Source: a virus. From it: a stretch of 20,722 nucleotides of DNA. Of this stretch, positions 1 to 5,773 are shown piece after piece (the first letter of the stretch is position 1; each line of letters opens with the position of its first letter). The stretch is from positions 1-20,722 of the IMG/VR virus record IMGVR_UViG_3300032278_000153; one strand, given 5' to 3'. A program made the position numbers and the translations under genes. The notes beneath the pieces are model-generated. The model made no database searches. It worked only from the letters and a program-made list of their open reading frames with translations, and was not told the origin of the DNA.

Positions 1-770
1 TCTATACGTCGGACATCAACCGGGCCATGGGCACCGGCTACCACGCAGGCCTGGCCCTCTACTACATCTGTCGGATGAACGGCGACCTGGCCGACAAAGG
101 CGACTGTGTCTCCGAAGCCCTGTCTGCCCTCCGCAGGGAGATCGCCCTCGCTGACGAGGAAATCTTCTCCTGGACCTACCAACAGGAAACCGCCCGTGAA
201 AAGCGCATAGACCTGAATCTCAGCGAGGCTGAGAACATGCTGTCCGCTCTGATCGTGGCCTACTTCGACCAGGGCCGGGTCTGGCCAAACGAATACGAGG
301 TCAAGATGGTGGAGAAGTCCATCATGCTGCCCCTGTTCACAGACGACGCCCACACAGAGGGCATGTGGGCCCGGAAAGGAACCGTCGACCTGGTCCTCCA
401 AGGCCCGGACGGCTGGCACCGGATCGTTGACCACAAGACGGCGAAGAAGAAGTGGCAGAAGAACAAGGAGAGCCACCGCAACACCCCACAGCCAGGGTTC
501 TACATCGGGGCCCTGCAAGAAGTCCTTCAGGATGACAATGTCACGTTCACTTATGACATTGCGTCGTGGAAGGGAGACTTCCAGCGGATAGATGCGCCAC
601 GCACCGTGGCTCAGGTTGACGCTGTGATGTCAAAGGCCCAGTTGACTGCTGGGTTGCTTGAAGGAAACACCTTCTTGCCAAACACAACATCGTTCCTCTG
701 TACCGAAAGGTTCTGCGACCACTGGTTGAAGTGCCCTTACGGCGAGATTCTGGAACGAACCGACTCCTAA
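1..770 (+). CDS. RecB/Cas4-like PD-(D/E)XK nuclease (5' partial)
   Basis: The reading frame is open at the left edge (in frame from base 3), so the true start lies outside; the first internal ATG is at 27. Numbering from that ATG: a G-x-x-x-x-H-type motif at residues 2-6, the acidic residue of GTVDLV at D121, VDHKTA giving D135-x-K137, and Q155 followed by Y159. This is the motif order of the PDDEXK_1/RecB/Cas4 family, with Asp in place of the usual Glu of ExK. The C-terminus has C225-x4-C230-x5-C236, like the three clustered cysteines that help hold a [4Fe-4S] cluster in Cas4 and AddB; the fourth ligand could be C15, C27 or a residue upstream of the window. The expected role is DNA end processing or recombination during replication. 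It is followed after 13 bases by the next gene. The nuclease fold is well supported; the iron-sulfur cluster is inference. Confidence 0.8.
   Translation, partial: YTSDINRAMGTGYHAGLALYYICRMNGDLADKGDCVSEALSALRREIALADEEIFSWTYQQETAREKRIDLNLSEAENMLSALIVAYFDQGRVWPNEYEVKMVEKSIMLPLFTDDAHTEGMWARKGTVDLVLQGPDGWHRIVDHKTAKKKWQKNKESHRNTPQPGFYIGALQEVLQDDNVTFTYDIASWKGDFQRIDAPRTVAQVDAVMSKAQLTAGLLEGNTFLPNTTSFLCTERFCDHWLKCPYGEILERTDS
616..633. repeat. Dispersed palindrome, copy 1
   Basis: TTGACG-N6-TGTCAA, one arm mismatch, centre CTGTGA, inside the 3' part of the PD-(D/E)XK nuclease gene. The codon phase differs from that of copies 2 and 3 (QVDAVMSK). Confidence 0.75.
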
Positions 771-783
771 GGAGGAGCAGCAC

Positions 784-1365
784 ATGGCTTACAGCCCCCA
801 AGAGAAGGCCGAAATCGTGGCCCAGGTTGCGGCGAAGGTGGCAGGCAACATCTGCTGCGGGAACCCCGACCCGAACGTCTATCTGGCCACCGTGGAGACA
901 GTCCACAACGACCTTGTGGAGAGGATCGCTTCGGCTACTGCTGCGATCACCGTTGCGGCGGCGGAAACGCTCGTAACCCAGGTCTTCCCCGGGACGACGG
1001 TCCACGCCGGTCCTGGGCTGGTAGCCCCGGCACCGACACCGGCACCAGCCCCGGCCCCGTCACCGGGGCCCGCCTATGCACCACAGGTCCAGGCCGGGCC
1101 CATCAACGCCGCCTCCAACGAGGAATCCAAGTGGGCAGACGCTCTGGTCAACAACCCGGACAACTGGCACAACAACATTGGCGACAAGAAGTCTGCGGCT
1201 GGTCCCGACTTCCGCCACAAGACCATCCAGGGCCCACCAGACAACCACGGTAAGACCTGGAACATCGGCCTCTGGATCAAGTCAGACAAGTTCAGCACCC
1301 GGGCCCCCGACTGGGTGTTCTCACACCTGGGCCTGGACATCCCCGCCGGTTACAGCGTTTCCTAG
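784..1365 (+). CDS. Putative ssDNA-binding protein with an OSB-like PDF motif
   Basis: 193 aa, with a strong ribosome binding site (AAGGAGG) before ATG 784. Residues 1-65 look helical, residues 80-105 form a Pro/Ala linker, and residues 115-170 form a conserved-looking module: W117, NPDNWHNN (124-131), DKK (134-136), GPDFRHK (140-146) and LWI (163-165). The arrangement W-x-N...K...PDF-(R/K)-HK...LW resembles the PDF motif of plant organellar ssDNA-binding (OSB) proteins, where this motif rather than the OB fold carries ssDNA affinity. That resemblance is from memory of the family and was not searched. The position immediately before a DnaB-like helicase supports a role in replication, for example coating ssDNA or recruiting the helicase. 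C24 and C25 form an unusual CC pair. It could instead be an unrelated replication accessory protein. Confidence 0.6.
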   Translation: MAYSPQEKAEIVAQVAAKVAGNICCGNPDPNVYLATVETVHNDLVERIASATAAITVAAAETLVTQVFPGTTVHAGPGLVAPAPTPAPAPAPSPGPAYAPQVQAGPINAASNEESKWADALVNNPDNWHNNIGDKKSAAGPDFRHKTIQGPPDNHGKTWNIGLWIKSDKFSTRAPDWVFSHLGLDIPAGYSVS

Positions 1366-1370
1366 CCGCC

Positions 1371-2249
1371 ATGCCTGTACGCCGACTAGAGGAGGTTGGC
1401 GAGGAGTTGAGCCGGTGGGCGACATCCGGTCTGACCCGGATCCCCACCGGCTATCCCCTCTTTGACTCCAGAACAAACGGAGGCATAGCCCCCGGAGAAG
1501 TGTTCCTGTTCCTGGCCCGCACCAGTGTCGGCAAGACCTGGTGGGCTCTCAACATGATTGCCAACCAGGACGAAACCACACCGATGATCTTCTTCTCCTT
1601 GGAGATGCACGCCCGGTACATACTCCAACGCCTGGCCGGGATAGCCAGCAACACCCCGACGATTGACATTGAGCGGTCATTATCGGCAACGGGAGAAGCC
1701 GCCGGGGTGGGCATAGCGGAGAGGCGGTACCCGATGCTGGCCATAGAGGACGAGCCCGGCCTGTCGGTACGAGCCATGAGGGAGGCCCTAGAGGAGTACG
1801 CCGCCACCTTCGGTCAACCAGCCAGGCTCGCTGTCGTTGACTACATGGAACTGGTCCGGTCCCCCGGCATGACCCAGGTGGAGAACGTCGACAAACTGGG
1901 ATGGTCCCTCAAGGACTTCGCACGCAAGGAGGACATCGCCCTGGTGGTCCTACACCAGGTCAAACGGGGGGACAACAACCAGGGCCACCAGCCCCTCACC
2001 ATGACCGACGCCCGATTCGGTGGGGAGATGTCCGCCGACTATGTAGCGGGAGCCTTCCGGCCCTGCCTGAACCCCAACCTGAGCCCGGACATGAGGGTGG
2101 CCATGGACAACGACTTCCGGCTCCAGTTCCTCAAGACCCGCTCCTCAGGCGGGATCTACCCCGACGGTGTCCGGCACCACTTCGACACACAGACAGGGTC
2201 AATCGTCCCCATGCCCTCTGACCTACCCACCGAACAACTGGAGTTCTAA
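1371..2249 (+). CDS. DnaB-like replicative helicase (RecA-type ATPase core only)
   Basis: 292 aa. Residues 30-290 match the C-terminal ATPase domain of DnaB: a Walker A-like ARTSVGKT (49-56; DnaB normally has G-R-x-x-x-G-K-T, so the first Gly is Ala), FFSLEM (74-79), Walker B LAVVDYMEL (153-161), VLHQVKRG (193-200, equivalent to the DnaB sensor/Q-x-x-R segment) and FLKTRSSGG (253-261, the arginine-finger region). The helical N-terminal domain of full-length DnaB (about 450 aa) is absent, leaving only some 30 residues before the core. The gene begins 5 bases after the preceding stop without a clear ribosome binding site, so translational coupling is likely. It presumably unwinds the fork with the TOPRIM primase at 2641. 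A recombinase or KaiC-like ATPase is possible, but FSLEM and the VVDYME motif favour DnaB. Confidence 0.85.
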   Translation: MPVRRLEEVGEELSRWATSGLTRIPTGYPLFDSRTNGGIAPGEVFLFLARTSVGKTWWALNMIANQDETTPMIFFSLEMHARYILQRLAGIASNTPTIDIERSLSATGEAAGVGIAERRYPMLAIEDEPGLSVRAMREALEEYAATFGQPARLAVVDYMELVRSPGMTQVENVDKLGWSLKDFARKEDIALVVLHQVKRGDNNQGHQPLTMTDARFGGEMSADYVAGAFRPCLNPNLSPDMRVAMDNDFRLQFLKTRSSGGIYPDGVRHHFDTQTGSIVPMPSDLPTEQLEF

Positions 2250-2419
2250 TGGGTGTAGCCATGGAGAAGCAAACGGTGTACCTGGGAGCGGGCCTCGTCC
2301 GGTTTGCCTGGCGCATCTACGACGACGACGTAATGGTCGACTACGCCTTCACCAAGGAGGAAGCAGAGAAGAAGGTCAGCAGCCTCCAAGAACAGAAGGA
2401 GCATCGGGATGGGGCTTAG
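2249..2419 (+). CDS. Small protein of unknown function (56 aa)
   Basis: The start ATG shares one base with the helicase stop (TAATG), and a second in-frame ATG lies four codons later. The frame is 56 codons: an N-terminal half with aromatic residues (VYLGAGLVRFAWRIYDDD) and a C-terminal half that is a charged probable helix (TKEEAEKKVSSLQEQKEHRD). The end overlaps the start of the next gene by 11 bases in another frame. Its place between helicase and primase suggests a replication accessory role, but nothing in the sequence identifies it. The overlapping junctions on both sides are the main reason to believe it is translated. Confidence 0.6.
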   Translation: MGVAMEKQTVYLGAGLVRFAWRIYDDDVMVDYAFTKEEAEKKVSSLQEQKEHRDGA

Positions 2420-2651
2420 GGCGAGAAGGGCGTTCCTGTCCTGGCTTCGGCTGGGGATGAAGAACGGGTGGATTGGCCCGCCTGTGTGCGACACCCACGA
2501 CGGGACCCCGACCTCTGAGGAGGAGGACGAATGCGACTTCGACTGCTGCATCCATGTGGTACGCCTATACACCGACCTTGAACACAAGGCAGCGGTGGAA
2601 GCAAACCACTTTATGACACAGGAACGAAAGAAGGAGTTCGGTGGAGACTGA
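2409..2651 (+). CDS. Small acidic conserved-looking protein (80 aa)
   Basis: Starts inside the end of the 56-aa gene and ends 11 bases inside the primase frame. Visible pieces are a basic, hydrophobic N-terminus (MGLRARRAFLSWLRLGMKNG), a PPVCDTHDGTP segment, an acidic run EEEDE, a cysteine pair (DCCIHVVRLY) and a histidine-containing tail (EHKAAVEANHF). The pattern C-x-x-H...EEE...C-x-H...RLY...EHK resembles small hypothetical proteins seen in actinobacterial phages; this is recollection, not a search result. The Cys and His residues could bind a metal. The function is unknown. Confidence 0.65.
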   Translation: MGLRARRAFLSWLRLGMKNGWIGPPVCDTHDGTPTSEEEDECDFDCCIHVVRLYTDLEHKAAVEANHFMTQERKKEFGGD

Positions 2652-3534
2652 ACTGGACGAAATGAAGGAGGTCGCCAGAGAGGTCCGCATGGAGACCGTC
2701 CTGGACCTTCTGTCTCTTGACCCGCCGGACAGTAGCCACAAGATCCGGTCGATCCACAACCCCGACGAGAACGTACCCAGCCTCCACATCTACGAGTACG
2801 ACTTCTACGACTTCTCCACCGGCCAGGGCGGGGATCAGATTGAGTTCGTGAAGTTGGTTCTGAACTGCAACTTCTGGCGTGCTTTGACATTCATCTGTCA
2901 AGCAGAGGGGATGGACGGTAAACGAGATGAGATGGCCCCCAAGGCGCTGCCCGACCTGACCGACAGGTTCAACGACGAACCGGCAGGCTGTGCCACACCC
3001 CGGCATAATGCCCGGCACATGGTGGCGAAGAAGTGGCCCTACCTGACCCTGGACGATGTTGAGTCGTTCGGTATCAAGGTCACCCAGTATTCCCTGTGGA
3101 TCCCGTTCTGGTATGAGGGCAAGATCGTAGGCATAAAGACCAGGGGCACCATGGGAGCAGACAACAAGATGAGCGTCAAAGGGAGCCGCTTTACCACGGC
3201 TTTATACAGTGTCCTGTACCGGCCAGAAGCCACCCACGCTTGGATCTGTGAGGGGGAGTCAGATACCTGGTGCCTGTCTAAGGCCCTCAAGAACGACGAA
3301 CGTCACGCTGTCTACGGTGTACCGGCAGGAGCCGGGGCCATCCAAGCCCGCTGGTTCAACGGTTGGCCTTACGAGACCACGTTCCTCCTGTTGGATGACG
3401 ACCTGGCCGGTCGCAGTGCCGCCGACAAGATCCGAACAGCCCTAGAAGATTACGATGTCCAAGGCATTTTCCTGCCAGGTGGACGGCTCGCAGAGGCATT
3501 GGCCGAAGGCTGGGCACCCCCAGCAGTAGACTGA
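2641..3534 (+). CDS. TOPRIM DNA primase with a degenerate zinc-finger region
   Basis: 297 aa starting at GTG 2641, with AAGGAG four bases upstream. Residues 34-70 follow the layout of the DnaG CHC2 zinc finger (I-H-N-P-D-E-N-V-P-S-L-H then Y-D-F-S-T-G-Q-G-G-D-x-I-x-F-V), but the metal-binding cysteines are replaced; only the equivalent of the histidine (H39) remains. Residues 150-260 form a TOPRIM domain: WICEGESD (201-208, the catalytic Glu) and LLLDDDLAG (249-257, the D-x-D metal site). The protein would make RNA primers for the DnaB-like helicase encoded just upstream. It is shorter than bacterial DnaG (about 580-600 aa) and lacks a helicase-binding C-terminal domain. Apart from a possible role in sensing DNA without zinc, activity is expected to be normal because both TOPRIM motifs are intact. 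One copy of the dispersed palindrome lies inside it at 2884-2901. Confidence 0.82.
   Translation: METELDEMKEVAREVRMETVLDLLSLDPPDSSHKIRSIHNPDENVPSLHIYEYDFYDFSTGQGGDQIEFVKLVLNCNFWRALTFICQAEGMDGKRDEMAPKALPDLTDRFNDEPAGCATPRHNARHMVAKKWPYLTLDDVESFGIKVTQYSLWIPFWYEGKIVGIKTRGTMGADNKMSVKGSRFTTALYSVLYRPEATHAWICEGESDTWCLSKALKNDERHAVYGVPAGAGAIQARWFNGWPYETTFLLLDDDLAGRSAADKIRTALEDYDVQGIFLPGGRLAEALAEGWAPPAVD
2884..2901. repeat. Dispersed palindrome, copy 2 (perfect arms)
   Basis: TTGACA-N6-TGTCAA with centre TTCATC, inside the primase gene; it encodes LTFICQ. Confidence 0.8.
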
Positions 3535-3540
3535 AGTGCG

Positions 3541-3894
3541 ATGTCTAACCCTGCCCGGTCCAAAGGCACCGCCTTTGAGAATGAAGTCCTTGTCGCCCTG
3601 CAAGAGATTTGGCCCGACGCCGACAGAGCCAAGGCAGGCAACAAGTCGGACGACTTCACCGGGGTACCCATCCCCGTGGAGGCCAAGCACCGGAAACAGT
3701 GGGACATACGGGAATGGGTGCGGAAGATACGGGCCGTGGCACCCGACCACCAGTGGGCCATCGTGGCTGCGGACGGGGACAGACGACTGTCGATGTCGCC
3801 GGGCACCGTGGCCATCGTGGACGCAGAGTTCCTGTACGAACTACTGGAGGCCTGGGACATGCTGGGTGTGCCAGAGGAACTGGCCGATGAGTGA
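3541..3894 (+). CDS. Small PD-(D/E)XK nuclease, Holliday-junction-resolvase-like
   Basis: 117 aa. E13 (in AFENEV), D38 (in KSDDFTG) and E47-x-K49 (in PVEAKH) give the E...D...ExK catalytic pattern of small PD-(D/E)XK enzymes such as archaeal Hjc resolvases and VSR/restriction-like phage proteins. An N-terminal S-K-G-T-A-F-E helix precedes E13, as in Hjc-type proteins. It starts 6 bases after the primase stop and its final codons overlap the next gene by 8 bases. Likely roles are resolving recombination or replication branches, or nicking DNA; substrate choice cannot be read from sequence. The second half, containing W-A-I-V-A-A-D-G-D, fits the strands that follow the active site. Confidence 0.72.
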   Translation: MSNPARSKGTAFENEVLVALQEIWPDADRAKAGNKSDDFTGVPIPVEAKHRKQWDIREWVRKIRAVAPDHQWAIVAADGDRRLSMSPGTVAIVDAEFLYELLEAWDMLGVPEELADE

Positions 3895-4441
3895 GCCCTA
3901 CAAGCGCACCCGGGAACAGAAGGTACACGACTTCTCCAACGCCCGGGAGTACGAGGAGTATGTAGCGGAGTCCATTGGGATACCGGTTATCACCCGGTTC
4001 GACGCCACCGATGACCTGGACATCTGGGTACCGGGCTACTACGTCGAAGTCAAAGAGAAGAACCAGAACTACACCCAACGCTGGCACCTGGTCGACGGGG
4101 TCCCCGAACGTAACCTGTTCGTAATAGATGAACTGACTGTTCGGCGGGCCTGCACCAAGTACCCTCATGTGTTCTTCCTGCTCCGGGACAACGTCCACGA
4201 CCATCACCTACCTGAGGACCAGCGGCAGCCCCGCCTGTTCATCGTCCCCATCTGGGAACTGATAGCCGTAGAACGGGTCCGTAGGGACCGGAACGGCAAG
4301 GGCAAGTGGATCCTCAACCTAGACAACTTCACCAGGCTCGCTGACGAAGCCGACATCCCTGCCTTTGCCATACTTGCCCTCGTCAAACAACTCTGGTTGA
4401 CATCAGAGTGTCAAACGAGACTGGAGGTCCCGGAAGTATGA
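3887..4441 (+). CDS. Second small PD-(D/E)XK-like protein
   Basis: 184 aa. The start is set at ATG 3887, which overlaps the previous stop (ATGAGTGA); the frame is open upstream to 3536, but that part is the shadow of the resolvase-like gene. E24, D43/D45 (TDDLDIWVPG) and E54-x-K56 (YYVEVKEK) form a PD-(D/E)XK-type active site, followed by a Q-R-W/H segment (residues 63-66) where such enzymes often place a helix. The remaining part has a hydrophobic strand (VFFLLRD) and LFIVPIWELIAV. It is not obviously a copy of its neighbour: only the catalytic pattern is shared. It may be a nuclease acting on phage or host DNA. A perfect copy of the palindromic repeat lies near its 3' end (4397-4414). Confidence 0.65.
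   Translation: MSEPYKRTREQKVHDFSNAREYEEYVAESIGIPVITRFDATDDLDIWVPGYYVEVKEKNQNYTQRWHLVDGVPERNLFVIDELTVRRACTKYPHVFFLLRDNVHDHHLPEDQRQPRLFIVPIWELIAVERVRRDRNGKGKWILNLDNFTRLADEADIPAFAILALVKQLWLTSECQTRLEVPEV
4397..4414. repeat. Dispersed palindrome, copy 3 (perfect arms)
   Basis: TTGACA-N6-TGTCAA with centre TCAGAG, near the end of the second small nuclease gene, 24 bases before the start of the 46-aa gene. Confidence 0.8.
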
Positions 4442-4578
4442 GCCTCAATACCTTCCTCATGCTCTGCAATGTCTGGATCTTCTGTAGTCTGATCTACCGC
4501 CAGATCCGGCTCCGACGCAGGGAAGCGGAGATAGAGGAAAACCAGTTTTGGATGGCCAAGATGAGAAAGTGGAACTGA
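4438..4578 (+). CDS. Small single-pass membrane protein (46 aa)
   Basis: The start overlaps the previous stop as ATGA. Residues 3-19 (LNTFLMLCNVWIFCSLI) form one membrane segment, followed by a strongly basic stretch (RQIRLRRRE) and a short charged tail ending in KMRKWN. By the positive-inside rule the tail should be cytoplasmic. The function is unknown; membrane-anchored small proteins in phage early regions are often host-takeover or exclusion factors, which is only a possibility here. Support comes from the overlap and the clean membrane/charge pattern. Confidence 0.55.
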   Translation: MSLNTFLMLCNVWIFCSLIYRQIRLRRREAEIEENQFWMAKMRKWN

Positions 4579-4587
4579 GAGGAAACC

Positions 4588-4740
4588 GTGGCACTCACAC
4601 CAACAGGTGAAGACAGGACAATGACCAGGCTGGCGCTTCTGGAGGAGCGGGAGAAGGACGCCGCCCTGCTGAAGGCGAAGTGGAAGGCCGAACGGGAAGC
4701 CATGGGTAACAGGAACCGCCGCCTGCCAAGTCCCGCATGA
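4588..4740 (+). CDS. Small charged coiled-coil-like protein (50 aa)
   Basis: GTG start at 4588 preceded by GAGAGGA at suitable distance; the stop overlaps the next ATG as ATGA. Residues 12-40 (MTRLALLEEREKDAALLKAKWKAEREA) should form one amphipathic helix with heptad-like leucines, then a basic tail (GNRNRRLPSP). No family is recognised. The tight overlap with the kinase gene suggests co-translation. Confidence 0.5.
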   Translation: MALTPTGEDRTMTRLALLEEREKDAALLKAKWKAEREAMGNRNRRLPSPA

Positions 4741-5297
4741 TCGTAGGGTTCGGCCACCGGGCCCAGGTTGGTAAAGACACGGCAGGGGACTGGCTGGTGA
4801 ACCAGGGTTGGGAACGCCTAGCGTTCGCAGACCTGGTCCGGCAAGTCCTTTACACCCTGGACCCGGTGGTCGACCCCGTATCAACCGACTACTACTTCTG
4901 TCTCCAGAACATGGTCGACAAGATGGGTTGGGAAATAACCAAGAGCAACCGGGAGGTCCGGGGCCTGCTCCAGAGGCTGGGTCATGGCTTGCGTGAGGTG
5001 CTAGACCCTGCCGTGTGGTGTAGGCCGGTGATCAGAGATGCCGAACTCCTAGATGAGTCGGGCACCAACGTGGTCATCACCGATGTCCGGTACATGAACG
5101 AGGTGGAAGCCATCTGGAAGGCGGGGGGAAGGGTCTACCGGGTAGACAGGGATGTGCCCATCCTCAATCACTCCGGCGAGGAACAGTTGGATGAGTTCCA
5201 GGGCTGGGACGGGGTCATTGACAACAACGGGTCAATCAACGACCTATACGGTCAGGTCAAGGCTCTGGTCATGGGATACACGCTAGATGTAGATTGA
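4737..5297 (+). CDS. Deoxynucleoside monophosphate kinase (T4 gp1-like)
   Basis: 186 aa. The N-terminus MIVGFGHRAQVGKDTAGDWL contains a P-loop (G6 to T15, with GKDT as in phage dNMP kinases). L-A-F-A-D follows at residues 28-32, R-x-L-L-Q-x-L-G-x-G-L-R at about 80-91, a Walker-B-like VVITDVRYMNEVEAI at about 112-126, and VYRVDR later. This order matches the dNMP kinase family of T4 and many actinophages, which phosphorylates dNMPs to dNDPs using ATP to feed DNA synthesis. The length is ordinary for the family. It begins with an ATGA overlap and lacks its own clear ribosome binding site. Confidence 0.82.
   Translation: MIVGFGHRAQVGKDTAGDWLVNQGWERLAFADLVRQVLYTLDPVVDPVSTDYYFCLQNMVDKMGWEITKSNREVRGLLQRLGHGLREVLDPAVWCRPVIRDAELLDESGTNVVITDVRYMNEVEAIWKAGGRVYRVDRDVPILNHSGEEQLDEFQGWDGVIDNNGSINDLYGQVKALVMGYTLDVD
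5218..5235. repeat. Dispersed palindrome, copy 4
   Basis: TTGACA-N6-GGTCAA, one mismatch, centre ACAACG, inside the dNMP kinase gene (VIDNNGSI). Confidence 0.6.
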
Positions 5298-5301
5298 CCC
5301 C

Positions 5302-5484
5302 ATGAGCAGGGTCACCAAACTTCTCGTAGCGGTCACCGGGCTCCTCGTTGCTGTTGGCACGCTAGTAGGCACCATTAGCATGACCATCGGTAAGGGGCCG
5401 GACACCTCAGGAGGGATTACGATTGTCTTGAACAGCCCAGAGGCTTACGAGACCTTCCTCGCTGAACACCCAGCAAACGGCTGA
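5302..5484 (+). CDS. Small N-terminally membrane-anchored protein (60 aa)
   Basis: Residues 5-29 (TKLLVAVTGLLVAVGTLVGTISMTI) make one hydrophobic segment after a short basic start (MSRVTK), which could be a membrane anchor or an uncleaved signal. The rest (GKGPDTSGG...PEAYETFLAEHPANG) is short and polar, likely outside the membrane. It starts 4 bases after the kinase stop. The function is unknown; similar short anchored proteins accompany phage lysis and superinfection-exclusion genes, but the context here is metabolic. Confidence 0.5.
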   Translation: MSRVTKLLVAVTGLLVAVGTLVGTISMTIGKGPDTSGGITIVLNSPEAYETFLAEHPANG

Positions 5485-5494
5485 CGGAGACACC

Positions 5495-5773
5495 ATGGGG
5501 CTAGTAGCCGGTAGCGACACCTGGGCTGTTTGGACGACCCAGACAGGCACCGAAGGACACCCGACCTCGTTCCACTACGCCCCCACCGAAATGGGGTTCA
5601 TCCATGAGGTCCACCCGACAGGGGAATGCCTCTGCGGGCCCCAACGGATAGATGTCTGGCATGAGACACCCGATGGAGAGATGTTCATACCCCATTACCG
5701 GCACCAGGCCTTAGACGGGGTCTATTACGACGACATGGAAGTCGACCAGTTCCCCGATGAAAGTTTGGATTGA
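5495..5773 (+). CDS. Protein of unknown function (92 aa)
   Basis: ATG 5495 has GGAG at about 6-7 bases. The sequence is rich in aromatic and acidic residues and histidine: WAVWTTQTGTEGHPTSFHYAPTEMGF, then HPTGECLCGPQRIDVWHE, with a C-x-C pair (ECLC) and several histidines (H35, H38, H54) that could bind metal. The tail YYDDMEVDQFPDESLD is strongly acidic. Its last 17 bases overlap the ferredoxin start, so the two are probably translated together; a partnership with the ferredoxin is possible but unproven. Confidence 0.6.
   Translation: MGLVAGSDTWAVWTTQTGTEGHPTSFHYAPTEMGFIHEVHPTGECLCGPQRIDVWHETPDGEMFIPHYRHQALDGVYYDDMEVDQFPDESLD

Noticed and set aside
531-546. TGACA-A-TGTCA short inverted repeat
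   Set aside because: The spacer is 1 base instead of 6; a different and probably chance palindrome.
547-1005. Arg/Ser/Pro-rich frames opposite or beside the early genes as extra genes
   Set aside because: They mirror well-supported genes in other frames and have no ribosome binding sites or recognisable domains.
1663-1680. TTGACA-N6-GGTCAT in the helicase gene as a palindrome copy
   Set aside because: Two mismatches, again within chance expectation.
3536-3886. Long upstream extension of the second small nuclease frame
   Set aside because: It lies on top of the resolvase-like gene in another frame and its composition is Arg/Pro/Thr-rich; the ATG at 3887 overlaps the previous stop and fits the local pattern.
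2884-4414. Perfect palindromes as ordinary promoters because TTGACA is a consensus -35
   Set aside because: No -10-like sequence lies 16-19 bases downstream at copies 2 or 3 on the + strand, and both arms, not just TTGACA, are conserved.
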